A stretch of 64,000 nucleotides of DNA, taken from assembly GCF_040215725.1 (NCBI RefSeq), contig NZ_CP157967.1:3442501-3506500 (forward strand), given 5' to 3'. A program made the translations under genes and the position numbers. The notes under the pieces are model-generated. The model had not been told where the DNA came from. It did no database searches and saw only the letters and a program-made list of their open reading frames with translations. The stretch comes from Rhizobium sp. ZPR4. GTDB lineage: Bacteria; Pseudomonadota; Alphaproteobacteria; Rhizobiales; Rhizobiaceae. The number at the start of each line of letters is the position of its first letter. Positions within the stretch are counted from its first letter, which is position 1. Positions 53,768-62,790 of this stretch are shown one piece after another.

Positions 53768-54370
53768 CTACTTCCGTGGCGTTAGCCACGTCTTCACCTG
53801 CTTCATGAACGTCTCGGCCAGTTGGGTCGCCACGGCGGTCTGATTGGGGGTGACGGCTGCATTGATGACCATCGCGGGAATGAGCGCTAACCCATCCCCG
53901 CGGACCGTCATGTCATTGGCACGGATCTCCTGAGCCTGCGCGATCAGTTTTCCTGTGCGCATGTCCTCGAGGCGAACGGTTCCATCGATAAAGCTGTTGT
54001 TACCTGCAATAATTCTGCCGGGAGCCGACGCCACATCCAGATCATGAAGGGTGACAATCAACCGCGCGGGAATATTCCCCCCTGGATAGCCCTTCAGATC
54101 TTTTGCAAGTCTTTGCTGCAGGACACGCGACACAAGTGCTACCTGAGATTCCCGCGTATCACCGTTCAATAGAGGTGACCCCATCCTCAGATCAGGCGCC
54201 GATTCTATGCGGACATCGGCGATACTGGCTGTGCTAAGTGCCGCGGTGAGGCGTGGATCTTGTGTGGTGCATCCGGCCACGACAATCGAACCCACAAGCG
54301 CAGCGGCAAGCAGAGCTCTGGTCACGCCGCGATGCAATTTTTTGCAATTTTCCTTCATCTGCTCACCCAT
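53768..54370 (-). CDS. Outer-membrane lipoprotein interposed in the CDI operon
   Basis: 200 residues. A positively charged N-terminus, a hydrophobic core and the lipobox VAGC (cysteine near 34) mark a lipoprotein signal. The mature protein has no family that I recognise: SQVALVSRVLQQRLAKDL, LIVTLHDLDVASAPGR, GTVRLEDMRTGKLIAQAQ. ATG 54370 has GAGGTGGTGAA upstream; ATG 54358 is the alternative. It lies 1 bp after the TpsB stop and 48 bp before cdiA, so all three are co-transcribed. The position recalls BcpO, the lipoprotein of Burkholderia CDI operons, but no homology is claimed. A role in assembly or retention of the exoprotein is inference. Confidence 0.8.
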   Translation of the reverse strand: MGEQMKENCKKLHRGVTRALLAAALVGSIVVAGCTTQDPRLTAALSTASIADVRIESAPDLRMGSPLLNGDTRESQVALVSRVLQQRLAKDLKGYPGGNIPARLIVTLHDLDVASAPGRIIAGNNSFIDGTVRLEDMRTGKLIAQAQEIRANDMTVRGDGLALIPAMVINAAVTPNQTAVATQLAETFMKQVKTWLTPRK

Positions 54371-54371
54371 T

Positions 54372-56150
54372 TCACCACCTCACTGACGTGCTGACAAACA
54401 AGAGCCCGGAGTCACGGCGATCGACCGTGCCGCCGAGAACGTCCGAATAGCCCATATCGAAATTGACATTGCCGCCGGCGAGCTTGGCGCCGACCGTCCA
54501 GCCAAGCATGTCGCCGCCTGCGATCTGGTAGCGGGCCTGGCGTGCGATCCGCCCGTAGTCGAGACCGATATACGGCCTGAATTCTCCAAGCATCTTCGCC
54601 AGCCCGGCATTGTCGGCGAAGGGCTGCGTACGCCAGACGAGATCGTTGCGGATGAAGAAGCCGTTATTGCCGAAGAGCATCGTCTCGCGCGTGCCGCGCA
54701 CCGAGGAATAGCCGCCGGCCGAGATCTGCTCCGCCCCGAACAGATTGTCGGGGGAATATTGACCGGTGACGATCGAATTGATCTCGAAATGCTGCTCCGC
54801 GATTTGGAACGGCTTCGTGACCGTGATCGTGCCTGACAATTTCGAGAAGCGAGGATCGGCATCCCCCGCCCCGGCATCGCCTGGCGCAACTGCGTCAAAG
54901 AGATTGAGCCCCTGGCTATAGGAGAGATCGAAGACCCAGAGGCCACCGAGCATGCGGCGCGAATGCGAGAGGCCGAGATCGCCGACCGTGTATTTGCGGC
55001 TGCCGACCTCGATCCGGTTGCCGAGCAGGAAGTTGTTGGTTTCCTTGTAGGTCAGCCCACTGTTGAAGGTGGTGATCGAATCCTTGTCGCGGAAGATCAC
55101 CCGGTCGGCGCCGATACCGGCCTGCTTGCTATCGCCCGACGTCCGCAGCGTGCCGAAATTGCCTGGCACGGAGCTGTCATATTCATACCAGGAGCCATTG
55201 GTGGAAAAGGTCCAGTAGCCGTAGGGCACGCTGACATTGCCGGAATAGCTGTTGCTCTTGCCCAGACCGTCATTGCGCCATGGATAATCTGGGCCAGTAT
55301 GCTCGTAAGCGAAATTCCACTGGTCGTTGATGCCGAAGAGGCTGTCATAGCCGATCGAGGCTGAGCTTTTGGAATATCCCGTCTGTTCCTGGCCGAGATT
55401 GCTGTTCCCGAACGAAAGGTGCCAGGGATGGCTGGGCTTGTTCTCGATATTGAGGATAGAGGTGCCGTCGGTCTTGCCGGGCAGCATCGCCGTCTTGGCA
55501 TTATTGGAGGTAAGGCGGTTGATCTGGTCGAGACCTTGCTCGATATCACGAAGATTGGTGATATCGCCCTTCATACCGGGAAAGGCGGTAGCGATCACGC
55601 CGGAACCGGGCGACGGCTTGCCGTTGATGTAGATGTCGGAGAGTGTCCCTTCGACGGCGACGAGGCGCAGCAGCTTGGTCTTGGCGATATCCTGCGCCGG
55701 CACATAGACACGGGAACTGACAAGACCCTTGTCGAGATAAAGACGCGTCAAGTCGCGCAGCAGAGCATTAATCTCGCCGACGCCGACGCAGCGGTTCGCG
55801 TAAGGAGCGGTGACCTTGTCGATCGCGCCGGCCGAAAACCGCGTGACGCCTTCAACCTCTATATGGGTGATGGCAAAACACCGGCCGGATTTGCCGCCAC
55901 CGGCCTTCTCCGGCTGCAGGACTTCGACCGGAGAAGGTCTCGGCGTCATCTCACCAAGCGTCTTGAGGCGCTGCTGTTCGGCTTCCTGCGCCTGACGGCG
56001 CGCGAAGTCGTCATTCGGCGATTGCTGCGCGGCAGCCTGAGCCGAAACCAGGATCACCGACAGCAACGCGGTGGCAAACGGCACAATGAATGACGACTTC
56101 GAAAAGCCCCGGCCGCTCCGCGCAGGAGGCGCCCCTAAAGCCAGTGTCAT
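54372..56150 (-). CDS. cdiB: Two-partner secretion outer-membrane transporter (TpsB/ShlB/CdiB family)
   Basis: 592 residues. Signal peptide ends near AQAAAQQ (about 42). An N-terminal plug helix region is followed by POTRA domains (about 90-250: CFAITHIEVEGVTRFSAG, LTRLYLDKGLVSSRVYVPAQ and LVAVEGTLSDIYING) and a 16-strand barrel. The VRGTRETMLFGNNG segment is the conserved VRG(Y/T) motif of the L6 loop, and the protein ends with an aromatic residue (SVRW), as required for outer-membrane insertion. It exports the giant CdiA-like protein. It starts 20 bp after the IalB gene stop. Confidence 0.95.
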   Translation of the reverse strand: MTLALGAPPARSGRGFSKSSFIVPFATALLSVILVSAQAAAQQSPNDDFARRQAQEAEQQRLKTLGEMTPRPSPVEVLQPEKAGGGKSGRCFAITHIEVEGVTRFSAGAIDKVTAPYANRCVGVGEINALLRDLTRLYLDKGLVSSRVYVPAQDIAKTKLLRLVAVEGTLSDIYINGKPSPGSGVIATAFPGMKGDITNLRDIEQGLDQINRLTSNNAKTAMLPGKTDGTSILNIENKPSHPWHLSFGNSNLGQEQTGYSKSSASIGYDSLFGINDQWNFAYEHTGPDYPWRNDGLGKSNSYSGNVSVPYGYWTFSTNGSWYEYDSSVPGNFGTLRTSGDSKQAGIGADRVIFRDKDSITTFNSGLTYKETNNFLLGNRIEVGSRKYTVGDLGLSHSRRMLGGLWVFDLSYSQGLNLFDAVAPGDAGAGDADPRFSKLSGTITVTKPFQIAEQHFEINSIVTGQYSPDNLFGAEQISAGGYSSVRGTRETMLFGNNGFFIRNDLVWRTQPFADNAGLAKMLGEFRPYIGLDYGRIARQARYQIAGGDMLGWTVGAKLAGGNVNFDMGYSDVLGGTVDRRDSGLLFVSTSVRW

Positions 56151-56170
56151 GAGCTATTCCCGCCGTCCGC

Positions 56171-56845
56171 TTACTTCGAGGCGGGCTTTTGCAGCGCGTC
56201 CAGAGCCGGCGACAGGCCCTTGAGGGAGAATTTGATGTTGACCTTCTGGCCATTCATCATCTGGACATGACCGGTGCCATCCGTCGCCTTGGCAAGGGCT
56301 GCAACCATCTTTGCGTCCAGTTTCTGCTGCGCCCAGCAGCCCGCCTGATTGCAGTTGCGGTAGGCCAACTGCACGACGGGCTTGTCGTTTGCATCGATGC
56401 TGATGCCGGCAGGCAGATACATATTGAGTGGCACGAGCGTCGTCAGAACCAGTTCACTGGCTGGCTGCTTGGCCGTCTTCTTGTCCGTTGCGACGGGAGC
56501 AGGCACCTTGGCAACCGCCAGCGTCAATATGTTCACATCCTGGTCGCCCTGCTTGACCGTTGCGATCTGCGCAACTTCGCAGCTCTCCGCTGCAGCGCCA
56601 TCCGCTGCCTTGCCGTCGATGCAGCGATAGTACCAGTCGTCGAACTTCTGAACGCGGGCCTGAGGCGCGGGCTGCTGTTCGCTTGCCTGCGGAGCTGTAG
56701 CCTGAGCGGCTCCGCTGCTCGTAGTCGTGTTTGCGGTCGGAGCGGGCTGCTCCTGCGCCGCCACAGAAAATGCAAGCAACGCCGAAGAAAGAAAAAACGC
56801 TGAAGTGAGGGTCTTGAAGGAAAAGGTCTTGTTGGCGGGGGACAT
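56171..56845 (-). CDS. Invasion-associated locus B (IalB) family protein
   Basis: 224 residues from ATG 56845; ATG 56869 is an alternative. The signal peptide is KTLTSAFFLSSALLAFSVAA. It is followed by a Pro/Gln/Thr-rich linker (about 30-65) and the IalB domain: FDDWYYRCIDG with the paired Cys, ESCEVAQIATVKQGDQDVNI, LPAGISIDANDKPVVQLAYR and NCNQAGCWAQQKLDAKMVAA. IalB-type proteins are periplasmic and of uncertain function. Being 20 bp upstream of the transporter gene, it is probably the first gene of the CDI operon, which is unusual. Confidence 0.88.
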   Translation of the reverse strand: MSPANKTFSFKTLTSAFFLSSALLAFSVAAQEQPAPTANTTTSSGAAQATAPQASEQQPAPQARVQKFDDWYYRCIDGKAADGAAAESCEVAQIATVKQGDQDVNILTLAVAKVPAPVATDKKTAKQPASELVLTTLVPLNMYLPAGISIDANDKPVVQLAYRNCNQAGCWAQQKLDAKMVAALAKATDGTGHVQMMNGQKVNIKFSLKGLSPALDALQKPASK

Positions 56846-57237
56846 ACAAATACCCAAAGTCAAAGCCATTCGCTTGCGCAAGGCGTACCTTGCTCAATCG
56901 GCATGTCGGTCAAAAATCAGGAAGATTCACCACTGGGTGGCGTAGCCGATCATGGGCCTGATCAGCTCAATAGCAGATTTCTAAAAAAGTACAGCAAAAA
57001 GTAGCAATAGCACGGGTGACTCACACGCTCGTTTTCAGATATGCGTGTAAAATCTGCAACACCGACGTTCAGAAATTGAATAAAATTGTCTCGCACTCGG
57101 CGGGATTAGAACTCCGCCCCACCCAATTAAAGCCGCAGGATACGCCTGTTTAGACCACGCCAGATAGGCTGATACACATCACGGCCACGCCTTAATGTCT
57201 CTGACACAACGATGCTTATTCGTCCGCTCAGCGAGGC
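56846..57237. other. Promoter region of the CDI operon
   Basis: About 390 bp. It begins with the ialB leader and contains an A+T-rich stretch at about 56980-57090 suited to a promoter. No ORF or RNA gene is supported. Confidence 0.35.
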
Positions 57238-57531
57238 CTAAACTGAATCGCCGACCCAGTCTTCATGTCCATAGCGTATTCGGATCACGAAAATTGCTCC
57301 GCCCTCTTCAATCCGATAGACAATAAGATGGGCTTTGAAAGGATGAATTCTGACCGGCGGCGAAATCTCTTCCCGCTCACGAGCTATTCGCGGGTTGGCA
57401 GCGATTAGATCAAGCACAGCAAACAGGTCATTATGGTAACGTCTAGCCTGAGCGGTTCCAAACATGCGTACGCCTTGTTCGGCAATCGCAATAATGTCCT
57501 CTTCCGCTTCAACTGAAAGGCTGAAACGCAT
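57238..57531 (-). CDS. parE: RelE/ParE family toxin
   Basis: 97 residues. AEEDIIAIAEQGVRMFGTAQ, then FAVLDLIAANPRIAREREEI and VRIHPFKAHLIVYRIEEGGA are the ParE fold with the conserved R-h-x(3)-HxIxY-like block; the C-terminal HEDWV follows. ParE proteins block DNA gyrase. ATG 57531 overlaps the antitoxin stop by one base (TAATG), the standard parDE arrangement. All main residues are present, so it appears functional. Confidence 0.93.
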   Translation of the reverse strand: MRFSLSVEAEEDIIAIAEQGVRMFGTAQARRYHNDLFAVLDLIAANPRIAREREEISPPVRIHPFKAHLIVYRIEEGGAIFVIRIRYGHEDWVGDSV

Positions 57532-57785
57532 TACCTGTCGCCGCGCGTTGTTTCTCCGCGCTCGACGGCCGCAGCAAAGAGTTCATTCTTCGATCGACTG
57601 CCGACGCCGCTTTTAAGACCGTCATCAACAAAACGCTGCATGGCGGCAATCTTATCGCTACGGGCTTGGTCCCTACGAATCAAGTCGCGGACATAATCAC
57701 TAGCATTCGAATATCGCCCAGTCTTTGCTTGCGCCTCGACCCAATCTTTCATCGGGTCGGGAAGAGATACATTCATCGTCGCCAT
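57531..57785 (-). CDS. parD: ParD-type antitoxin
   Basis: 84 residues from ATG 57785, chosen because GGAGG lies 6 nt upstream, inside the longer frame that begins at 57797. The N-terminal MNVSLPDPMKDWVEAQAKTG is the ribbon-helix-helix, followed by YSNASDYVRDLIRRDQ. The C-terminal half (KSGVGSRSKNELFAAAVERG) would wrap the toxin. The complex normally represses its own promoter in the upstream region. It is coupled to parE by a one-base overlap. Confidence 0.94.
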   Translation of the reverse strand: MATMNVSLPDPMKDWVEAQAKTGRYSNASDYVRDLIRRDQARSDKIAAMQRFVDDGLKSGVGSRSKNELFAAAVERGETTRGDR

Positions 57786-58701
57786 TCGAGCCTCCATAGC
57801 GCCAGCAGGTTACGTGATGTTGGCAAAGTTTGTCAAACCGACAGCTGCTAATCGGCAGCCAATTCGGTTGCACTTCAGCCGCCGGAGGTTGACCACCCGC
57901 TTCGGCCGGCCAGGGAACCGGGCACTCCTGGTGGAAATGTTTTTGTTCCAAAAGAGCTCAGCCGAGAGTGGTTCGAAAGAGCATTTCCAGCGCGGAAGGG
58001 CGCATGTACGCAATGACCCGCGCGCCAAACACAACGATGATACAGATATTGTTTTTCGCATACAAAAGTATCGACTTCTTATGAGGTGGCCTGCGCACGA
58101 CAAGTAAACACTCCCCAACATCATCCCGAGCGACGCACCTATAGCCAGGGCGTCCTTGGTGCTGCTTTGCACGCTAAGCGACACTGTTATTCGACTTGCG
58201 GCGCAGTGGATTTCTGAACCGTTATTTTTCGAAGCGAGAAAGATGTGACGGGCACAGAAAAGCTTGCGCAACTCCTCATGACGAAACTCCTGCTGATTTT
58301 CGCTGGATTGACTGCGTTCGCAGCAGTCGCTCTTTCGTCAATCAACTGAGAGTCAAAGAAGCATTTTTAGCGGGAAATTGGATCGCTCATTGCCTATGCA
58401 AGGCATCGATCTTCGTTGACGATCCCCCATTCGCTGAAGGTTTGAGGCCGTCACCGGTCAGCGTCTTCGGCGCTTTGAGGAAAATTGCGCTCGCGGGCTG
58501 TGACGGGACGCTCAGAAGGCGGCCCACGACTCGCAAACGCTGGCTGAATTTCAGACGTTGCGTGCGTAAAAATATAGGACGCTGTGTACACGCACGCTCT
58601 GTGAGGCGCGGACCGAACGACATGAATGACTCGCGCGGTTGCAGACAGCTTCAAGCGCGATCTGCAATGTCTCATATAGGCGTCATCTGAAATTGAATAC
58701 A
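57786..58701. other. Gene-poor 0.9-kb region
   Basis: Several overlapping ORFs exist on both strands, but none has family-like sequence. A plus-strand stretch at about 57930-58013 reads GNVFVPKELSREWFERAFPA and ends in a stop, so it may be a decayed gene tail. A 23-residue hydrophobic ORF (58278-58349, MTKLLLIFAGLTAFAAVALS) might be a small secreted or membrane peptide but lacks a good ribosome-binding site. The parD promoter should lie near 57790-57850. Confidence 0.35.
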
Positions 58702-59349
58702 TCATCTCTCGGCTTTGAAAGTGCGGCCGAGATCCGGCCCGGTGCCGAAATAATGTCGAAACACGTAAAACAGCGGGCTCCACGTGCTGGTATCGATATG
58801 GTTGGTGCCAGCGACAACGATATCCTCGTGCGCGTGGACGCGGAGGACCTTCGCTTCGACGATGGAGAAGCTTTCGGGACGCTCCGGAGGCCATTCCGCA
58901 CCGGGAGGATGCGCCGCCACCACCTCCGCCTCGAACTGGATCGGACATTCTGCGATGCGCAGAGGCCGAACGAGATCGGCTACCTGCGGCGTGAAGCCGG
59001 CCACATCGAATTTATCGGCCTCGAAACGATAGCCGATCTTTTCCTTGTGGGGCGGAACGGGATCGCGGCCCGTGGTTGGCGCGATCGCCTCGACGTTTGG
59101 CCACAGCTCCGGCGACGGGAAATTCAGCACGAGCTGGCGCTCGCGCAACAGATTTTCCCGCCCCTTAGTGGTCGATGTCAGGCCGAGAACGACACGGTCA
59201 TATAACGCCCAAACCGAGGACATCGGCGAGATATTCGTCGTGCCGTCAGGATTAAGGCTCGTAATCAGCACGACGGGAGTGCCGATATAAAGCACGCTGG
59301 GCTTGATTTCGATATGCTCGCGATCGCTTTCGGCTGCGTTCGTCAACAT
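58702..59349 (-). CDS. Flavin reductase-like (FMN split-barrel) protein
   Basis: 215 residues from ATG 59349, with AAGGAGAG upstream; the longer frame to 59448 is rejected. HIEIKPSVLYIGTPVVLITS, NISPMSSVWALYDRVVLGLT and GRENLLRERQLVLNFPSPEL match the flavin reductase-like domain, which binds FMN and is used as a reductase component or oxygenase partner. The C-terminal FRHYFGTGPDLG is family-typical. It is an isolated minus-strand gene, about 210 bp from the hxlR gene. Confidence 0.85.
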   Translation of the reverse strand: MLTNAAESDREHIEIKPSVLYIGTPVVLITSLNPDGTTNISPMSSVWALYDRVVLGLTSTTKGRENLLRERQLVLNFPSPELWPNVEAIAPTTGRDPVPPHKEKIGYRFEADKFDVAGFTPQVADLVRPLRIAECPIQFEAEVVAAHPPGAEWPPERPESFSIVEAKVLRVHAHEDIVVAGTNHIDTSTWSPLFYVFRHYFGTGPDLGRTFKAER

Positions 59350-59561
59350 GGCAAACTCTCCTTTGAGAGTTTCAGTGTAGCCCACATGAGCCTGCAATAG
59401 TTCGACCGTGACCGAACCGTTGCTTGAAAGCGGGCGCGCCGGCTTCATCCCCCAGGCAATCCTCGAACGGCGCTGATCCCTCTTCTCTTCCTTGTGCGCA
59501 AGCGTGATCCGGCCACCTGGTAAGCTCCGATGAAGGACTTGCGAGATTTTCGCCGGCTGAT

Positions 59562-60026
59562 TTATTCGCGCTCGTCCGCGGGTGCCGGCACCACGATCAC
59601 GGTATCCTCGGCCATAAGCATCCGCCCATCCTGTGCTCGCAATTCCAGCCGCCGCACCGGCAGCTTTGTTGCTCTGTCGACCAGCGTCACATGCGGCTCA
59701 TTGGGCTCGAAGAAGAAATCCTCGCCCCATTGGCGAAGCGCGACCAGCAGCGGAAACAGGCCCTGCCCCTTCTGCGTAAGCACATATTCCTGATAGGGAC
59801 CGCCATCGGAGGCTGGCACGGTATCCATGATGCCGTGGGCGACGAGATTGCGCAGCCGGGCCGAGAGGATGTTCTTGGCGAGGCCGAGGCTTTTCTGAAA
59901 TTCGCCGAACCGGCGCAGCCCGTCGAAGGCATCGCGGACGATCAACAGCGACCACCAATCGCCAATCGCATCCAGCGGCCGCGCCACTCCGCACATGGAA
60001 TCCTTGTGGCTTACTCTCTTGGCCAT
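59562..60026 (-). CDS. HxlR-family transcriptional regulator
   Basis: 154 residues from ATG 60026 (AGGGAGGG upstream). CGVARPLDAIGDWWSLLIVR with the conserved early cysteine (Cys12), DGLRRFGEFQKSLGLAKNIL, the recognition helix SARLRNLVAHGIM and the wing YVLTQKGQGLFPLLVALRQW define the HxlR winged helix. The C-terminal extension (DRATKLPVRRLELRAQDGR) is longer than in minimal HxlR proteins and could bind a ligand. It diverges from the alpha/beta hydrolase gene across 149 bp containing an inverted repeat, so it probably controls that gene. Confidence 0.92.
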   Translation of the reverse strand: MAKRVSHKDSMCGVARPLDAIGDWWSLLIVRDAFDGLRRFGEFQKSLGLAKNILSARLRNLVAHGIMDTVPASDGGPYQEYVLTQKGQGLFPLLVALRQWGEDFFFEPNEPHVTLVDRATKLPVRRLELRAQDGRMLMAEDTVIVVPAPADERE

Positions 60027-60117
60027 ACCGCCGTGCCCTCCCTTGCTCACCTGTCATCATTCGCGCCGCAGCAACATGCGGCTCCAGCGCCTTTCGGAAT
60101 ATATCGGTTGCAAAGTA

Positions 60118-60146
60118 AAACCACAAGAGATACGCAATCGTGGTTT
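60118..60146. promoter_or_regulatory. Candidate HxlR operator
   Basis: AAACCAC (60118-60124) and GTGGTTT (60140-60146) are exact inverted 7-mers with a 15-bp spacer, 30 bp before the hydrolase start and between the divergent genes. Confidence 0.45.
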
Positions 60147-60175
60147 CAAATTAAAACCTCGATAGGAGAACAACC

Positions 60176-61096
60176 GTGATTCCTGCCAATGAAACATTCG
60201 CCGGCACATTCCCCTTCGCTCCGCATTTTACCGATGCACTGGGTCTCCGGATGCATTACGTGGACGAGGGACCACGTGATGGCGAGATCATCCTCTGCCT
60301 GCATGGGGAGCCAACCTGGGGTTATCTCTTTCGCCATCTCATCTCGACGCTGAGCCGTACCTACCGCGTCGTCGCTCCCGACCATATGGGCTTCGGCAAG
60401 AGCGAAACGCCTGAAAGACGCAGCTATTGGCTGAAGGATCACATTGCCAATCTGGAGGCCTTCGTGCTCGCACTCGGCCTCACCGATATCACGCTCGTGA
60501 TGCATGATTTCGGCGGCCCCGTGGGCATGGGACTTGCCGCCCGTCATCCTGAGCGTATCCGCCGCATCATCTCGGCAAATGGGCCAACGCCCTTCGGTCA
60601 GCCCGACAGTATGGAGCGAAGTGTGGCAAATGCCGCCGTGTCCCCATGGTTTCAATGGGTCCTCAAGGCCGAAGCCGACGGAACGCTGGAGCCGGTACTC
60701 AACAATCTCGGCTACAATATTCTCAGCACGCTCAAGCTCAACGGCTTCGAAAACAACGCCATCATCGACGACGTATGGCTCGATGCATATGGCGCCCCTT
60801 TTGCCACCGCCGCCGAGTGCCTCGGCGCGCTCGGTTGGGCCAAGGGCTTTGCCACTAGCGCCCATCAATTCGAAATGCCCGATGCTGCGGCCGAGCGCGT
60901 CATCCGCGACAAACCGGCGCTTGCCATATGGGGCGAGGCGGACAGGACGCTGCATGCCGAGCATTTTCTGCCGCTCTTTTCCGCCCTGTTCCCATCAGCC
61001 CCGGTTGAGCGCCTCCCAGGCGTCGGCCATTATTGCTTCGAAGATGCGCCGGAAACCATCTCGGGCCTGATCGCAGATTTTCTGCGACGCAGCTAG
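60176..61096 (+). CDS. Alpha/beta hydrolase, haloalkane-dehalogenase-like
   Basis: 306 residues with a GTG start preceded by AGGAGA. Landmarks: oxyanion motif HGEPTW (43-48), nucleophile Asp111 in MHDFGGPVG, acid Asp256 in WGEADRTL and base His285 in GVGHYCFED. HGEPTW and the Asp nucleophile with a cap domain (about 140-225) are features of haloalkane dehalogenases and related epoxide hydrolases. The residue after the nucleophile is Phe rather than the halide-binding Trp usual in dehalogenases, so true dehalogenase activity is uncertain. It is probably under HxlR control. No neighbouring gene suggests its substrate. Confidence 0.85.
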   Translation: MIPANETFAGTFPFAPHFTDALGLRMHYVDEGPRDGEIILCLHGEPTWGYLFRHLISTLSRTYRVVAPDHMGFGKSETPERRSYWLKDHIANLEAFVLALGLTDITLVMHDFGGPVGMGLAARHPERIRRIISANGPTPFGQPDSMERSVANAAVSPWFQWVLKAEADGTLEPVLNNLGYNILSTLKLNGFENNAIIDDVWLDAYGAPFATAAECLGALGWAKGFATSAHQFEMPDAAAERVIRDKPALAIWGEADRTLHAEHFLPLFSALFPSAPVERLPGVGHYCFEDAPETISGLIADFLRRS

Positions 61097-61303
61097 GCTG
61101 CACGATCTCAAAAATCGAAACAAAGGAGCGCAGCGCCGCCCGCTCCGGCGGCCGGCGATGCCGTACCGGCACAGCCTCTTTCACCATAGCGGATCTCGCT
61201 AACCACAAGCCGGCAGACACGGAACTTGGCAGCTGGCCGATTGACATTCGTTATCGTTGTGACACCGTTGCACATGGTTGCCGACCCACCGTCCCGAGGC
61301 AAA

Positions 61304-61699
61304 ATGACAAAGCGATCGCAAGCCGTTATCACTACAGCCGAAGAGCACCCGCGCGACGGATGGAGCGACCCCGTCCACGGCTTCATCTCCTGGCACACGC
61401 TGCTGAGCAACGACATCACCCCCACTGACAGCATGAGCGCCGGCATCGCTGAACTTGCGCCCGGCGGCGAGCTGAAACCGCATCGCCACGACCCCTCGGA
61501 AATCTACTTCATCTTCGAAGGAACCGGCATCGTCCGGATCGACGGCGAGGAAACCACGGTCAAGGCCGGCACGACAGTCTTCATCCCCGGCAACGCCGAA
61601 CACGGCATCCGCAACGAATCGCCAGCCAATTTGAGATTTTTCTATGTGTTTCCGACGGGATCGTTTGCTGACGTGGTCTATCGGTTTCGGGAGGATTGA
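61304..61699 (+). CDS. Cupin-domain protein
   Basis: 131 residues from ATG 61304 with GAGG upstream; the frame from 61226 has no supported start. The cupin motif 1 G(X)5HXH...E appears as GGELKPHRHDPSEIYFIFEG, and motif 2 as GTTVFIPGNAEHGIRNE, so a metal site with three His and one Glu is complete. Small single-domain cupins range from sugar isomerases to dioxygenases or regulators; no substrate is evident. It lies about 210 bp downstream of the hydrolase, possibly in the same transcript. Confidence 0.83.
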   Translation: MTKRSQAVITTAEEHPRDGWSDPVHGFISWHTLLSNDITPTDSMSAGIAELAPGGELKPHRHDPSEIYFIFEGTGIVRIDGEETTVKAGTTVFIPGNAEHGIRNESPANLRFFYVFPTGSFADVVYRFRED

Positions 61700-61717
61700 T
61701 GTTTGTCGAGCCGGCTT

Positions 61718-61918
61718 TCAGCGAATCTGCTTGCTCGATAGTGGCCTGCAACAAAGGCCAAAATGGCGGAGAGGGTTCTCAAAGAATTCGATTACTTCCT
61801 CAGCGCGCAGCTTCTTGTTGAACGTCTTCCCGCCGCCGGCATCGGCTTCATGCACTTGAAATATGTCTTTGGCCAGATCGCGACCAACGACAACCGTGTG
61901 GTTCAAAATAAGCTCCAT
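61718..61918 (-). pseudogene. IS110-family transposase N-terminal remnant
   Basis: From ATG 61918 the minus strand reads MELILNHTVVVGRDLAKDIF, then QVHEADAGGGKTFNKKLRAE and EVIEFFE. This matches the RuvC-like N-terminus of IS110/IS1111 transposases (V-G-h-D-h-A-K first catalytic Asp). After about 45 residues the similarity ends and the frame soon stops. The rest of the element is missing. Confidence 0.72.
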
Positions 61919-62046
61919 AGGATAAATGACAGAGCCCCATAACGTCGGCTGATTTAACATTAATGAGAACCGGCGGACTGCCAGGGCAAAGCCGACAAGA
62001 GTGTTTTCCGGACTCCGATCGTCAGGCCATAGGCGATCACCACCCT

Positions 62047-62259
62047 TTATCCGTTCTTGCTTTTCGGCTTGCGTTTCTTCGTAAGCTCACGCCCCATCGC
62101 GCGTGAAATTATTCGCCAGTCACGGCCGCCCATGCCGGGGATGCGCAGCAGTTCGGCAGAGCTGATTGAGCTCATATCTTCAGCCGTCTCATAGCCAGGT
62201 TGATTAAGTTCGGCGAGCAAGCTTGGGCGGAGTTTTAAGTCTTTGAGATTTATCGTCAT
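62047..62259 (-). CDS. Small helix-hairpin-helix protein (RNA polymerase alpha-CTD-like)
   Basis: 70 residues from ATG 62259. LRPSLLAELNQPGYETAEDM, SSISSAELLRIPGMGGRDWR and IISRAMG have the spacing of the helix-hairpin-helix of the RpoA C-terminal domain (L-x-IPG-x-G), and the C-terminus is a basic tail (KKRKPKSKNG). Small free-standing proteins of this kind are known in Rhizobiales but have no assigned role; nucleic-acid binding is likely. Single gene, minus strand. Confidence 0.65.
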   Translation of the reverse strand: MTINLKDLKLRPSLLAELNQPGYETAEDMSSISSAELLRIPGMGGRDWRIISRAMGRELTKKRKPKSKNG

Positions 62260-62394
62260 GAACAGCAAGGTCGCAGACCACCGCGTAGCTTCAATACGGT
62301 GAAATCATACAAGCTTGGTTGCGCTTAACGTAGAGATTGTTTCTCTTGCAAGGCAAAGTCTTGCTTGCGCCACATATGGTTATGTGGGTTCTCC

Positions 62395-62790
62395 TAGCAA
62401 GATGACGGTGACATCCAGCCCGCTCATCGCTGAATTAGCGTCGCGCTGGTCGTGGGCAGGCACATAGATGATCTCACCCGAGCGATCGTTTCTGAGCGCT
62501 GTGCCTGGCATCTAGCGAAAACCATCCGTACGCCGTTTGAGAAGCTGAAATATACCGACGATGGTCGCATTCGTCATCAGGCCCTCGGTCTGCCGAAGCT
62601 TGTCAAAGCCGAATTTGAGGGCATCTCGATACGGAGCGACTTCTTTTGCCGCAGGAGACTCCAACCCCTCTGGAAATAGGTCCGCCAGAAACAACCCATC
62701 CTAGGTGGTGACTTTTCGAGCTCCGAGCTCGCTTTTGCCTCTTGCGACAGGCGTGTCGATCAGAATTCCCGGATTGGGTATGCGGCCGCT
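62395..62790 (-). pseudogene. Fic-family protein fragment, truncated and with stop codons
   Basis: Minus-strand pieces in one general direction read NPGILIDTPVAR, then EAKASSELE in a neighbouring frame, then LFLADLFPEGLESPAAKEVA, PYRDALKFGFDKLRQTEGLM, IFQLLKRRTDGFR, a stop, and MPGTALRNDRSGEIIYVPA. This is the N-terminal Fic domain (inhibitory-helix region with SS-x-[I/L]E) and the segment before the catalytic motif. The catalytic HPFxxGNGR part is absent. At least one frameshift and one stop, and loss of the C-terminal half, show that it is dead. Confidence 0.75.

Noticed and set aside
58196..58690. Plus-strand ORF of 164 residues
   Set aside because: Arg-rich random-looking composition, no ribosome-binding site, and no similarity to any family that I know.
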